From contig JAPFFF010000015.1 of assembly GCA_039105265.1 (NCBI GenBank), positions 3,286,001 to 3,350,000 of the forward strand: DNA of 64,000 bases, read 5' to 3'. The DNA is from Tritrichomonas musculus. Lineage: Eukaryota > Parabasalia > Tritrichomonadida > Tritrichomonadidae. The position numbers and the translations under genes are program-made. The notes below the pieces were generated by a model. That model made no database searches. It saw only the letters and a program-made list of their open reading frames with translations, and was not told where the DNA came from. Positions 1-8,562 of this stretch are shown here, piece by piece; position 1 is the first letter of the stretch; each line of letters begins with the position of its first letter.

Positions 1-88
1 AATTAAATGTTCGAGTTAAATTCCATAAATAATTCAAGTTTTCAATTGAATGAAAAAAGTTAGATTTGAATTTTATGAATGTTTTGTT

Positions 89-1267
89 TTAAAATGTTAT
101 TTGAATGATTGATGTTTTAATTGCTGCATTTATGTCAATGGTTCCATCAATCAAATAAAGTTTCACAAGTGTGTAATAGTCAAATTCACATAAATAAAAA
201 AACATGTTTTTGTATTTCATGTTTGTTGGGAAAAAACAATAATTGTAAGATTCAGTTGCATAACGATAAAGATTATGATAAAATTCATTTTCAATGTTAT
301 TTTGGAGATATTCTTCGTTCATTATATTGTCAATGAGGTAGTTCGAAATATCGTTGTGATGACATTTAATCGATTCTTCAAGAATTCTTTCATAATCATT
401 ATCTGGTGGTGAAACATGATTGTTTTCAAGATATCTGATCAGTTCTGCATTACAACTGTGAATAGCATAAATCCACATCGATGATGTCAGTTCAACTCCT
501 TTCTTTTCAATGTATTTGATGATGTCATTCGAGCCATAAAACGATGCATATTCAATCAGTTTAATATCAGATTTATCTGTCAAAAGTCGATTTGTTTCAA
601 AAATTGATTTTTTAATGCAAATTTCGAGTGACAAATTTCTTTGTTCTGTAAATCTGATAAATTCTTGAATTTCGTTATTTCGAATCAGTTCACACAAATA
701 ATCATCATTCAATCCTTCTCGTCGTTTTTCATAGAAATTGGTTTCAATTTCTTTGTTCATCACTTCAATAAATTTATTGTCTTTTAATGATTTATTCTCG
801 CTCCCGTATTTTCCAATGTTTTCTTCTGTGACAAACCGTTTGATTTCTGGTTGAAAATATTCACAATAGTTTTTTCGGACATATTCTGAACTAGTAATTA
901 TTGAAAAAATGTGTTCATCAATTAGCATCATTTTTTCTTCAAGAAGAAAGAGAAGGATTCGCTTGTTATCTTTGAAAATGTTGAATATTTCTGAATTTGA
1001 AAAATATTTTTGGAGACCTTGTTTGAATTGTCTTAAAACTCGCTCAGCTTTAGAAATAAAATTCCGAGAACGATAATGATTGTTCACAATCCTGTTTATT
1101 AATCGTAATAATGCTTTAAATTCATGTTCGTCATTAATTATTTGTTGAGTCGAGACAAGATTAATGAAATTTTCATATTTGTCGTCACCATCTGATTCGT
1201 CTTCAAGGAATTCCAGAAGGGAATTTTGAATACTTTTCATTTTTTCAACAAATGTTTCAAAACTCAT
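89..1267 (-). CDS. DUF3447-type ankyrin-repeat protein
   Basis: Member of the large trichomonad family that pairs a helical N-terminal region with degenerate ankyrin repeats (DUF3447). The middle and C-terminal parts show the usual signatures, such as LIEYASFYGSNDIIKYIEKK and SMWIYAIHSCNAELIRYL, i.e. short helix pairs of about 30 residues. An open frame continues upstream to 1381, but those 38 residues are hydrophobic AT-rich filler. The ATG at 1267 (MSFETFVEKMK) fits the family, so I chose it. The product is about 392 residues, with no membrane segment or signal peptide. Ankyrin repeats imply protein binding, and no specific partner can be read from the sequence. It lies alone on the minus strand, about 660 bases from the next gene remnant. 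Confidence 0.8.
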   Translation of the reverse strand: MSFETFVEKMKSIQNSLLEFLEDESDGDDKYENFINLVSTQQIINDEHEFKALLRLINRIVNNHYRSRNFISKAERVLRQFKQGLQKYFSNSEIFNIFKDNKRILLFLLEEKMMLIDEHIFSIITSSEYVRKNYCEYFQPEIKRFVTEENIGKYGSENKSLKDNKFIEVMNKEIETNFYEKRREGLNDDYLCELIRNNEIQEFIRFTEQRNLSLEICIKKSIFETNRLLTDKSDIKLIEYASFYGSNDIIKYIEKKGVELTSSMWIYAIHSCNAELIRYLENNHVSPPDNDYERILEESIKCHHNDISNYLIDNIMNEEYLQNNIENEFYHNLYRYATESYNYCFFPTNMKYKNMFFYLCEFDYYTLVKLYLIDGTIDINAAIKTSIIQITF

Positions 1268-1381
1268 TTTTATATAAAAGTATTGAAATGTGATATAAAA
1301 ATGTAAAAATTTGAAATGTGATATGAAAATAATTTCAATCAATTTATCAAATTTGTTAATGTCAAAGTCAATAATATTCAA

Positions 1382-1928
1382 GCGAATGAAATTGGCTATT
1401 TTAAAACCAAAAATTGTGGGTTTGAGGGGAAAAAACGATTATAAAGTTGAATTTTTTTGAATAGAAAATTCTGCAAAAGTTCGGGGGAAAATATTCAGAT
1501 TATTTTAAAAAAAGAAAAATAGCGAGCTAGGTTCCCATGAATCAGAATCATTGACTAATTTTGAGCGATGTCTAAGACTTTGTGAACCAGGTGACTCACT
1601 TGGGTTTCATAATATATGTAAATGAAATTTTCACCATAAATCAATAAAAATGGAATTCTCACCGGAGTTAGTTAAAAAGAAATACTTTAAAAACATTTGA
1701 CTCAATTTAAAATACTATATAATCCATAAATAGTTTGAAAAGAAATGAAAATGAGATTATAAAAAATATATAACATTATATTATTCTAATCATGAAAATA
1801 GCTTTTATATACAGCCTTATATGCTAATCTGTTCATTATAGTTTGATGATCATAGATATTTTGGATGATTAAAAAATATTTTTATATAAAGGTTGATATT
1901 TATAACATTATAAATCAATTTATTAAAT
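1382..1928. other. AT-rich intergenic stretch
   Basis: About 550 bases of AT-rich sequence between the DUF3447 gene and the cysteine-peptidase relic, both on the minus strand. It must hold the DUF3447 promoter, but I see no convincing trichomonad initiator element, repeat or small gene here. Confidence 0.5.
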
Positions 1929-2937
1929 TTACTTCGAATATACAGCAATGAAAGCTTCTGAAGCAATAAAACATTTATTTCCTTTATTCCTGATCATTCT
2001 TATATATACATCTTCTCCCCATGATATTTCCCAAGAGTTTCGTATGATCCAAAAATCGATTCCATTTTCTGTTACATAGCCAACCGCGCCAACTGCATGG
2101 TCAATTGCTTTAAATTGGCCCAAACATTCATCATCATCAAGAATTTCTCCAGCATATGACATAAATGGCGTATTTTCAGAGTGTATACTAATTGATGCAA
2201 CGCCATATACTGCAATTTTTTCTTTCAAATTGTTTTCATCATCTTTTTCAACATTAATTACTTGTGTAATCTTTCCAATTGCTTTTGATGAGTCAAAAGA
2301 ACATTTTCCTTCTACTGACATGTACGGATATTGATCTTCGCTGTTGAAAGTTCCGTTTTGTTCGTTTTAAAACATAATCAATTGCGGTATTTGTCCAGCC
2401 GCTTCGGCATCCGAAACTTGGAGCACAGTCAACAAGATTTTGCTCTGAAAATTGGAGTAAATCGCCTGTAGTAATAGCGTATGCGCTTTCTGACGTGGTA
2501 ATTGTTGAAAAAGCTCAGCATGATCCACAGTCTCCTTGGTTTTTAATAGGATTAACAATACCTTTATCCCTCCAATCAAATGAATCAGGAGTTCCTTTTA
2601 TTGTACTTGTAGTTTTCGTGAAAATTTTATTTATGCTACGAGTTTGAGTACCTAAAAGTGATTTATATTCTGATGGTGTGTAGCATGAAAATTTGTTAAT
2701 ACCAACACGGAATGTTAATCCGTTTCTTTTGTTGAAGTCTTGACAATATCGAACATTTGATAGAACAATGCCTAGTCTAATATGGTATTCGTCTCCCGTA
2801 TAAAATTTATTATTTGTCCTCATCCAATGGAAAAACTGACGCTCTTCATTTGGCCTTAAGTAAATTCTTGAAGATATAAAAATAAATAAATCATTATTAA
2901 ATTGAAAAAAAGTCTGTGTATGTTCTTTTTCCAACAT
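1929..2937 (-). pseudogene. Decayed papain-family (C1A) cysteine peptidase
   Basis: Host cathepsin-L-like peptidase gene that no longer reads through. The 5' piece carries an I29 prodomain with the trichomonad-style FFHWMRTNNKFYTGDEY and VGINKFSCYTPSEYKSLLG motifs, then the mature start SFDWRDKGIVNPIKNQGDCG with the catalytic Cys. The codon after that Cys, a Trp in the family (CGSCWAFS), is TGA at 2515-2517. A second lesion, a one-base frame change near 2370, precedes the motif NSEDQYPYMS. The 3' piece keeps the catalytic His (AIDHAVGAVGY) and Asn (IIRNSWE). All three catalytic positions survive, so the loss looks recent. A TGA-decoding use seems unlikely because trichomonads use the standard code. 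Confidence 0.85.
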
Positions 2938-3265
2938 CTATATTATTCATTAATGAATAATTTATAAATTAAACATTTTTTTAATTAAAATTTAACAAAT
3001 CCTGAATGATTTTCAAATGATGATTTGTTATTTATTGTTTTGATGCAATTAAATATTTATTCTTACTTCCAAAAAGTCCTTTCTAACTTTTTAGGATCCT
3101 TTCTACATTCAATTTTTTTTCTATTGAATATTTGATTGTATTAAAATGCATGCACAAATATATTTGCTTTAATTATTCTTACGAAAATTGTCATCATATA
3201 ACAAATCATCATTTGAAAATATTTTGGCTATTTCTGAAAACCATAATTTGATTATTAATTGTAAA
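2938..3265. other. Short AT-rich intergenic stretch
   Basis: About 330 bases between the peptidase relic and a transposon end. No gene, repeat or RNA is recognisable. Confidence 0.5.
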
Positions 3266-3267
3266 TA

Positions 3268-4751
3268 CAGGGTGCGACATTCAAGTCGGGCCCAAATTTT
3301 AAATTGAATATAAACTGCAAAAAAAGATTCAAAATTGAATGAATTCAATTTTTTTTCTAGCGGTATAAATTTGAATGAATGCGACATTCAAGTCGGGCCC
3401 ATTTTTTTTGAAAAAGTTTGTTTTTTGATGGATTTTTTATTTTTATTTTTAATAATCTAATAAAGCAATAAAGCACAATTTATTAAAAATATATATATAT
3501 TAAATAAAAAACTTTCGATATATATTTATTTTTTTATTTTTATGTTTTGAGAGGATGCGACATTCAAGTCGGGCCCTTTTTTATCACAAAAATTGAAAAT
3601 TGTGAGAATGCGACATTCAAGTCGGGCCCAAAAAAATTTTATCGATTCGGCCTTCAATTAGAAAAATATTTAAATGAATAATGAATAAAAACTAAATAAA
3701 ATATTCAGTTTTCTAGATAAACTAAATGGAATCTAAAAAGCCGTTAATAATGATATTTTTTTTCTAGCTATGTTTATTTGATTCTAATAACATCGTGATC
3801 TCATAGTTAATAGTCAATGATTTCTTTGGCCTGTTGATGATCAAATTTTTATTAAATTATAAAAATTAATATCTTTTTTTCGGAGAAATTTGGAATAATT
3901 GAAATTTAATACCTGCAAAGTTAATTTAGGCAAATTTAATTCCTAGTAATGCTATTTCCTGATAAATCAGATATCAATTTTGAAGATTATTCATATTTAT
4001 TTTATTTTGGGATGATATTGCTAAACTTTTTGATATAAAAGCATTTATCTTTAAATCTTTATTGTTGAATGCATTTTTTCATGTTTTTATTATTTTTTTT
4101 CTAAAAACAATACTTTAAAATTGAAAAGGTTTGTTTACTACGATTCAAGTGTCTTTAACACAAACCATTTTTCTCTGTATTACTAAAATATCTTCATTAA
4201 ACAAAGAAAATTATGAAAACATATTTATAAAATAGCGATTATTTAAAATCATATTTAGTTTTTTCTTTAGAAAAAACTTTTAAACTTTTTCAGAATAATG
4301 GACTTTCAAGTTGGGCCCAATGATTGAAACAACATATAAAAAGGAATTTATGCTTTTATATTGTAGAATTTAATAATAAATAAATAAATATAATATTTTA
4401 ATTATATATTTTTTGATATTATAAATTTTGAAAAAAGATATTTATATTTTATTCAAAGTGATTGATTATCTTTTTTATCCAAGCATATATTTATTCAATA
4501 TTTTATTTAAAATATTAGAATATATTATTCTAGTCATAAACTTAATATATTAAAAAAAACATATTCCTTTTAGAAGATATTTGCATTTTATTTTCAAAAT
4601 TTTTTTTTGAATAAAATGGGCCCGACTTGAATGTCCATTCTTCTGAAAAAGATTGAGTTTGTACGTTAAAAACATTGAAAAACATTGAGAAAATTGAATA
4701 CCTAGGGCCCGACTTGAATATCCCACGGCCCGACTTGAATGTCGCGCCCTG
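3268..4751. mobile_element. Non-autonomous Tc1/mariner-like or pogo-like element (TA target)
   Basis: The ends are inverted copies of a sequence starting CAGGGTGCGACATTCAAGTC (left) and its near-perfect complement ending GCGCCCTG (right). A TA dinucleotide sits directly outside each end (3266-3267 and 4752-4753), as in the Tc1/mariner/pogo superfamily. No transposase frame is present in the 1484 bases, so it must be mobilised in trans. Its interior is AT-rich and carries extra copies of the terminal motif: direct copies at about 3274, 3381, 3557, 3610 and a diverged one at 4301, and inverted copies at about 4618, 4705 and 4727. Termini and TA flanks are seen directly. The superfamily is inferred from them. 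Confidence 0.8.
3274..3629 (+). repeat. Four direct copies of the 20-bp terminal motif
   Basis: The motif GCGACATTCAAGTCGGGCCC occurs at 3274, 3381, 3557 and 3610 with unrelated AT-rich spacers. It is repeated in inverted orientation near the right end of the same element. Such reiterated subterminal motifs usually serve as extra transposase-binding sites. That role is inference. Confidence 0.75.
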
Positions 4752-4842
4752 TATAATATTTTACATATAAAATATGATATTTTATTTTTTATTGATTGAA
4801 TAAGTTTATGTAATAAGAGAAATAAGAAACCAATTAAACATT

Positions 4843-5240
4843 AGTAGAAAGAAGTTGTCATGATTCCTGGTCAGAGCCCAGGACTCCTGACAACCCCCGT
4901 GAATGCCTCCACCCTGCCGAAACGACCCTAAAAACACCAGTTACAAAGCCCTCAACGACTACCTCTTCCCCCTGCCCAAACGCCCTCTAAAACACCCGTT
5001 AGCGTGACTCCAGCGACTACCTCATAAACAGCTCCACACTGCCCAAACGACCCTAAAAACACCCGTTAGCGTGACTCCAACGGCTACCTCATTCACGGCT
5101 CCCACACGACCAAACGCCCTCTAAAGCACCTGTTACCACGTCCCAAACGACTACCTCATTCACAGCTCCTCCATGTCGAAACACGCCCGTTAGTGTGACT
5201 CCATCCTCAGTGGAGTGACGGCTTCGGAGGTCGATCATGA
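4843..5240 (+). repeat. Outer Polinton left terminal inverted repeat
   Basis: About 398 bases matching the reverse complement of 47344-47642. After a unique first part it consists of roughly five imperfect tandem units of about 56 to 67 bases, recognisable by CTACCTC and GTGACTCCA. It ends with a shared block finishing in GGTCGATCATGA. It is about 99 bases longer than the right copy because of extra tandem units. It begins AGTAG like the other two nested elements. Confidence 0.9.
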
Positions 5241-5263
5241 AGTAACTTTTTATCAACCATGAA

Positions 5264-5596
5264 ATGGAGACCTACTACGAACACTACAAAGACTTCGGTA
5301 ATATTCAGGTCAGTAGCGAGTCAATGCCAAGGGATGTAAAACGTTTGTTGGGTTACGGCAAACATGACTTCAGAACGAAGAACTACTTCTTCAGTCCCAG
5401 TGAACGACTCTTCTACTCATATCGTCCTCATTTGGACACCTACCTCAGCATCAAGCCATACAAGAAAAGTCCCTCAATCCTATTCAGCTTACGAAACGAT
5501 GACAAGAAGTCCGCCACTATCTGCGTCTCGGATAGGTTCCTTGAACGAACTCAATCCATGAACGCTATAGACATCTCATCAATGAGGTCTTCGTAA
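5264..5596 (+). CDS. Small basic Polinton protein of unknown function
   Basis: A 110-residue frame starting 23 bases inside the left terminal repeat, after a T-rich box (CTTTTTAT) of the type found before most genes of this element. It is rich in Lys, Arg, Tyr and Ser, with no membrane segment or recognisable domain. No counterpart was recognised in the inner Polinton. The T-box, codon bias like the neighbours and position support a real gene. The function is unknown. Confidence 0.5.
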   Translation: METYYEHYKDFGNIQVSSESMPRDVKRLLGYGKHDFRTKNYFFSPSERLFYSYRPHLDTYLSIKPYKKSPSILFSLRNDDKKSATICVSDRFLERTQSMNAIDISSMRSS

Positions 5597-5689
5597 ACAG
5601 GTCCTATTTTTGAGTCCTCGATCACAATCTCGTTACTGACCTACCAACTTTTTACTCGAAACCAAAGGACATCAAAAGAAAAGCCTGGA

Positions 5690-6802
5690 ATGAAAGACTT
5701 GATGAAAGTTGTCCTTGACTTGAAACGTGATGTAAAGAGAATCAACGGCATCATCACTCCACAGGGTGCTCAAAGGTTTGTCGATAAGCATAACCAAGCC
5801 AATCCATCTAGTCAATGGATCCTCCAGAAAAGAGATCCTAATGGGGCTGCTACTTTAGAGAACATGCCTGACGTTAACGCTGATGGAGTCCCTGATATCA
5901 TCATCCGTGACAAGAACAACCTTCCTGTATACGCTAACGGATACACAACAGTCCAATCCGATTGGCCAAACACTTTGGGATATCATATAGCCTTTCCCGA
6001 TAAAGCATCTCGTGCCGCGTACAAACAACGTCACGGTAAGTCCATCACGAAACGTGACTTCATCAACAACGCATTGGGAGTCACCTACTTTGGATACGAA
6101 GATGCAGCAACTCCTGAACAGATTCGTCAAGTAGGTACCGTTACTGGAACCAACGTCGCTCACGCCCCACAATGGTACCAAAACGTATTGAATGACCCAA
6201 AGAGTGGTTATCGAATGAAGAAGCCTCGTAAACAATCCGCTTACGAGATGTTCAACAAGTATGTATTCGGTCCTGTATTCAACGCCGCAGTCGACACTAT
6301 TGAAGACACTCATGGAAGACAAATACCTGGACAGCAAAAGATGCAGATCCGTGCTAAGTTGGCTGGCTTCTACTGGAAGAAGCAGGTTAAAACCGCATTG
6401 GGTGTCCCAGACGATATGCCTGAAGCCGAATTCGATAAACTTCGTCGTAAGAAGTCTGTTCAATCAGCCATCGAAAACAGAGTATACCAAGTTATGCTTG
6501 ACTTCCGAAACAACACTGTAACACACTCTTATGACGAACTCTATGACCGACTCGTTGCTGATTTACGTTCCATTCTTGGATTACCAATACCTATCGGCGG
6601 TGACGGTGATAGCCTTGCCGATCATGCAGCTTCCTTCATGACATCTCGTAATCCACCACCCGGTTTCGGAGCACGACCTTCTCCAGAAGATTTAGAAGCA
6701 TATGCAGCTGCCAGACTCGCACAAGATGGTCCTGATTTAACTCCACGAGAAATATCCGACTATGTTCCACCAGATCTCGATGAAGACGCTTTCTTGGAGT
6801 AA
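5690..6802 (+). CDS. Conserved Polinton protein with Ca-binding-like loop
   Basis: A 370-residue protein related to the product at 36278-37735 in the inner Polinton. Shared landmarks are a loop of the type DVNADGVPDIIIRD (inner DLNGDRVEDIVIVD) followed by a VxxNGY motif. The loop has the D-x-N-x-D-G spacing of dockerin or EF-hand calcium sites. The C-terminus is acidic and proline-rich. It sits directly before the packaging ATPase gene. A virion or assembly role is inferred only from neighbourhood and conservation. I know no named family for it. Confidence 0.75.
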   Translation: MKDLMKVVLDLKRDVKRINGIITPQGAQRFVDKHNQANPSSQWILQKRDPNGAATLENMPDVNADGVPDIIIRDKNNLPVYANGYTTVQSDWPNTLGYHIAFPDKASRAAYKQRHGKSITKRDFINNALGVTYFGYEDAATPEQIRQVGTVTGTNVAHAPQWYQNVLNDPKSGYRMKKPRKQSAYEMFNKYVFGPVFNAAVDTIEDTHGRQIPGQQKMQIRAKLAGFYWKKQVKTALGVPDDMPEAEFDKLRRKKSVQSAIENRVYQVMLDFRNNTVTHSYDELYDRLVADLRSILGLPIPIGGDGDSLADHAASFMTSRNPPPGFGARPSPEDLEAYAAARLAQDGPDLTPREISDYVPPDLDEDAFLE

Positions 6803-6829
6803 GCTGATGAACCATCCACTAGACGATAC

Positions 6830-6839
6830 CTATTTTTAT
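6830..6839 (+). promoter_or_regulatory. T-box upstream of outer ATPase gene
   Basis: CTATTTTTAT ends 12 bases before the ATG at 6852. The same (C)CTATTTTT(A/G) box precedes the starts at 8037 (minus), 10339, 10877 and 15537, and looser T-runs precede the rest, so it is a likely core promoter or initiator. This placement favours the ATG at 6852 over the earlier in-frame ATGs at 6762 and 6807. Confidence 0.5.
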
Positions 6840-6851
6840 GGCACAGAAACC

Positions 6852-7703
6852 ATGAGTACATCTCTGTCAGACATCGTTAAAGACAAGGTCCATGAGGTGT
6901 TATCCACTAAGAAGAACGACATGAGTGGAGCCTTCATAGACAAGGTTCATCCAGAGATCAACGTTAGATACAACTCCGTTAACGTCATTGTCGGTAAGCA
7001 AGGTCAGGGGAAGACAGTCATCGCTTTGGAAGAGATCATCAAGATTGCATTAATGGATACTCATCATCTACTCGTCTACGTAACCAAAGATGGGAATGAA
7101 AGCGATCGATCCTTCCTCGCCTTGAAATCACTGATAGAACCTCGTTTACCGATCATCACCATCAGTGAATCATCAGCGGAAGCAACCATAGAGAAGCTCA
7201 TTAAAGCCAAGAACGAGTACTATGCCATCACGAACAACCATCTCGAAGACAAACTAGACGACCCCCAACTCAACATCACCCCAAAAGAGATCCATGACCT
7301 CTTCGATACCCTCCACATCGAAGACTTCCATCGGAAGTACCTCCATACACTCGTCCTCTTTGATGACATCAGTAACAGCAAACTCTTCACGAATGAGACA
7401 TCATACTTCTCTCAGTTACTCCGTCGTTGTAGACACACCAACATGACCTTCTTTCTATTGATTCAGGGATGGAAGGGCCTGAAGCCGCACATCAAGAACG
7501 AGATCACCACGTTGATGATATTCCCCTGTTTCAACAAACAACAACTGAGGTACATCTATAGTCAGTCCGCATCGAATCTCTGTTTCGACGACTTCTACGA
7601 AAAATATGAGCAGATCATGTCGTTGAAGACCAACTATCCCGACTCCCATCCATATATGGTCATTCAGGTCGTTGACGGTGGCGAGACGTTCATTCAGGTA
7701 TGA
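6852..7703 (+). CDS. A32/FtsK-HerA-like DNA-packaging ATPase
   Basis: P-loop ATPase of the genome-packaging type encoded by Polintons and related DNA viruses. Walker A is VGKQGQGKTVIALE, about 50 residues from the chosen start. A Walker B-like strand is HTLVLFDDISNSKLF, followed by a conserved LRRCRHTNMTFFLLIQGWKG segment. The homologue in the inner element is at 45589-46500 (IIVGAQGKGKSHIV). The family pumps genomes into capsids at the expense of ATP. The start at 6852 lies just after a T-box. Longer in-frame starts at 6762 and 6807 exist, and the first would overlap the preceding gene. Confidence 0.9.
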   Translation: MSTSLSDIVKDKVHEVLSTKKNDMSGAFIDKVHPEINVRYNSVNVIVGKQGQGKTVIALEEIIKIALMDTHHLLVYVTKDGNESDRSFLALKSLIEPRLPIITISESSAEATIEKLIKAKNEYYAITNNHLEDKLDDPQLNITPKEIHDLFDTLHIEDFHRKYLHTLVLFDDISNSKLFTNETSYFSQLLRRCRHTNMTFFLLIQGWKGLKPHIKNEITTLMIFPCFNKQQLRYIYSQSASNLCFDDFYEKYEQIMSLKTNYPDSHPYMVIQVVDGGETFIQV

Positions 7704-8037
7704 GTTGATTGAAGTAGTCTTGTATCGACTGCAACGCCAACTTGATGTTTTTGATGTCGTCACTCATCTCGGATATCTCGTTCTCGATAGCCATGAATCT
7801 CTGTTCCGTCTCCGAGTCATCTTCTTTGGGTTTCGTCGCTTTCGGGGCTTTCTTGAGTGATAGCACACCTTTGATTCTCGTGACACGATATCCGTTGATG
7901 TGGTACATCTTGTTGAGCTTGTGGGTGGTCAGCTTGTCCATCTCTTCTTGATGGGATTTGTACCATGAGTCGAAGTCGTTAGGGGTGTCGAACTCTTTGA
8001 GGTAGTGCGTGATGGGCTCAATTACTTTGACGTCCAT
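7690..8037 (-). CDS. Conserved small Polinton protein with C-terminal coiled coil
   Basis: A 115-residue protein starting at MDVKVIEPITHYL, placed just after a minus-strand T-box at 8051-8060. It matches the inner element product at 43905-44351: both have an F/Y-x(2)-H-x-E/D-E-M segment, a KxYxI region and an acidic, helical C-terminus (FMAIENEISEMSDDIKNIK here). The length and heptad-like tail suggest an oligomeric structural or scaffold protein. No enzyme motif is seen. Its 3' end overlaps the ATPase 3' end by 14 bases (convergent). Confidence 0.75.
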   Translation of the reverse strand: MDVKVIEPITHYLKEFDTPNDFDSWYKSHQEEMDKLTTHKLNKMYHINGYRVTRIKGVLSLKKAPKATKPKEDDSETEQRFMAIENEISEMSDDIKNIKLALQSIQDYFNQLIPE

Positions 8038-8050
8038 GTTTGAGTCAACA

Positions 8051-8060
8051 CAAAAATAGG
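8051..8060 (-). promoter_or_regulatory. T-box on minus strand
   Basis: Reads CCTATTTTTG on the minus strand, 13 bases upstream of the ATG at 8037. It is one of the best copies of the T-rich box found ahead of the outer Polinton genes. Confidence 0.5.
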
Positions 8061-8163
8061 TAAACCTTATCGATCGATTCCGAAACAGATCAATCATTAA
8101 CGAACTCATTCAATCACCTCCGAAATGGGTGTACCCGAAATCACGCGGACCCGAAATCACCTC

Positions 8164-8484
8164 TTACCTTGGATGGATAAGACGGTTGCCGAGGCTTCGT
8201 TCATGAGCTATCCAGTCATCAATCGCTGAACGCCCATTCGTTTTGATGTAGTTGTCGACCTTGTCTGATATCGAGACTGCTTTATCACCAGCTATTCCAG
8301 TGACTTTGCTTGCGACACCAATAGCGTTACCAACCTTTCCACCGATTGCGTTACTGATGGTTCCCAATATGGGTGCTACCGTGTTCTTGACGACCTTACC
8401 GACTTTCTTGGCGATGGGAACTACTTTCTTGATCCCATCTACGATCTTCTTCCCGAGTTTTTTGAACCAGGTTCCGAATGCCAT
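8164..8484 (-). CDS. Amphipathic, membrane-active-like small protein (copy 1)
   Basis: 106 residues starting MAFGTWFKKLGKKIVDGIKK, then a long basic, glycine- and alanine-rich helical region. The first 25 residues form an amphipathic helix with a hydrophobic and a lysine face, as in membrane-lytic or capsid-internal virus proteins such as adenovirus pVI. It is paralogous to the product at 15537-15776 and resembles the inner product at 43624-43878 (MGIGIFKKMKNAFK). It lies next to the major capsid gene and diverges from it, as its inner counterpart also does. The pVI-like role is inference. Confidence 0.75.
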   Translation of the reverse strand: MAFGTWFKKLGKKIVDGIKKVVPIAKKVGKVVKNTVAPILGTISNAIGGKVGNAIGVASKVTGIAGDKAVSISDKVDNYIKTNGRSAIDDWIAHERSLGNRLIHPR

Positions 8485-8562
8485 GTTTGTGGTGATACAA
8501 AAAAGTGATTTCAACGAGGTTAGAACCCCATCGACAGTTCCGATTTTTTAGTGACAACCCAA

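Noticed and set aside
121-336. Plus-strand frame opposite the DUF3447 gene
   Set aside because: Shadow of the well-supported minus-strand ankyrin gene. Composition not protein-like.
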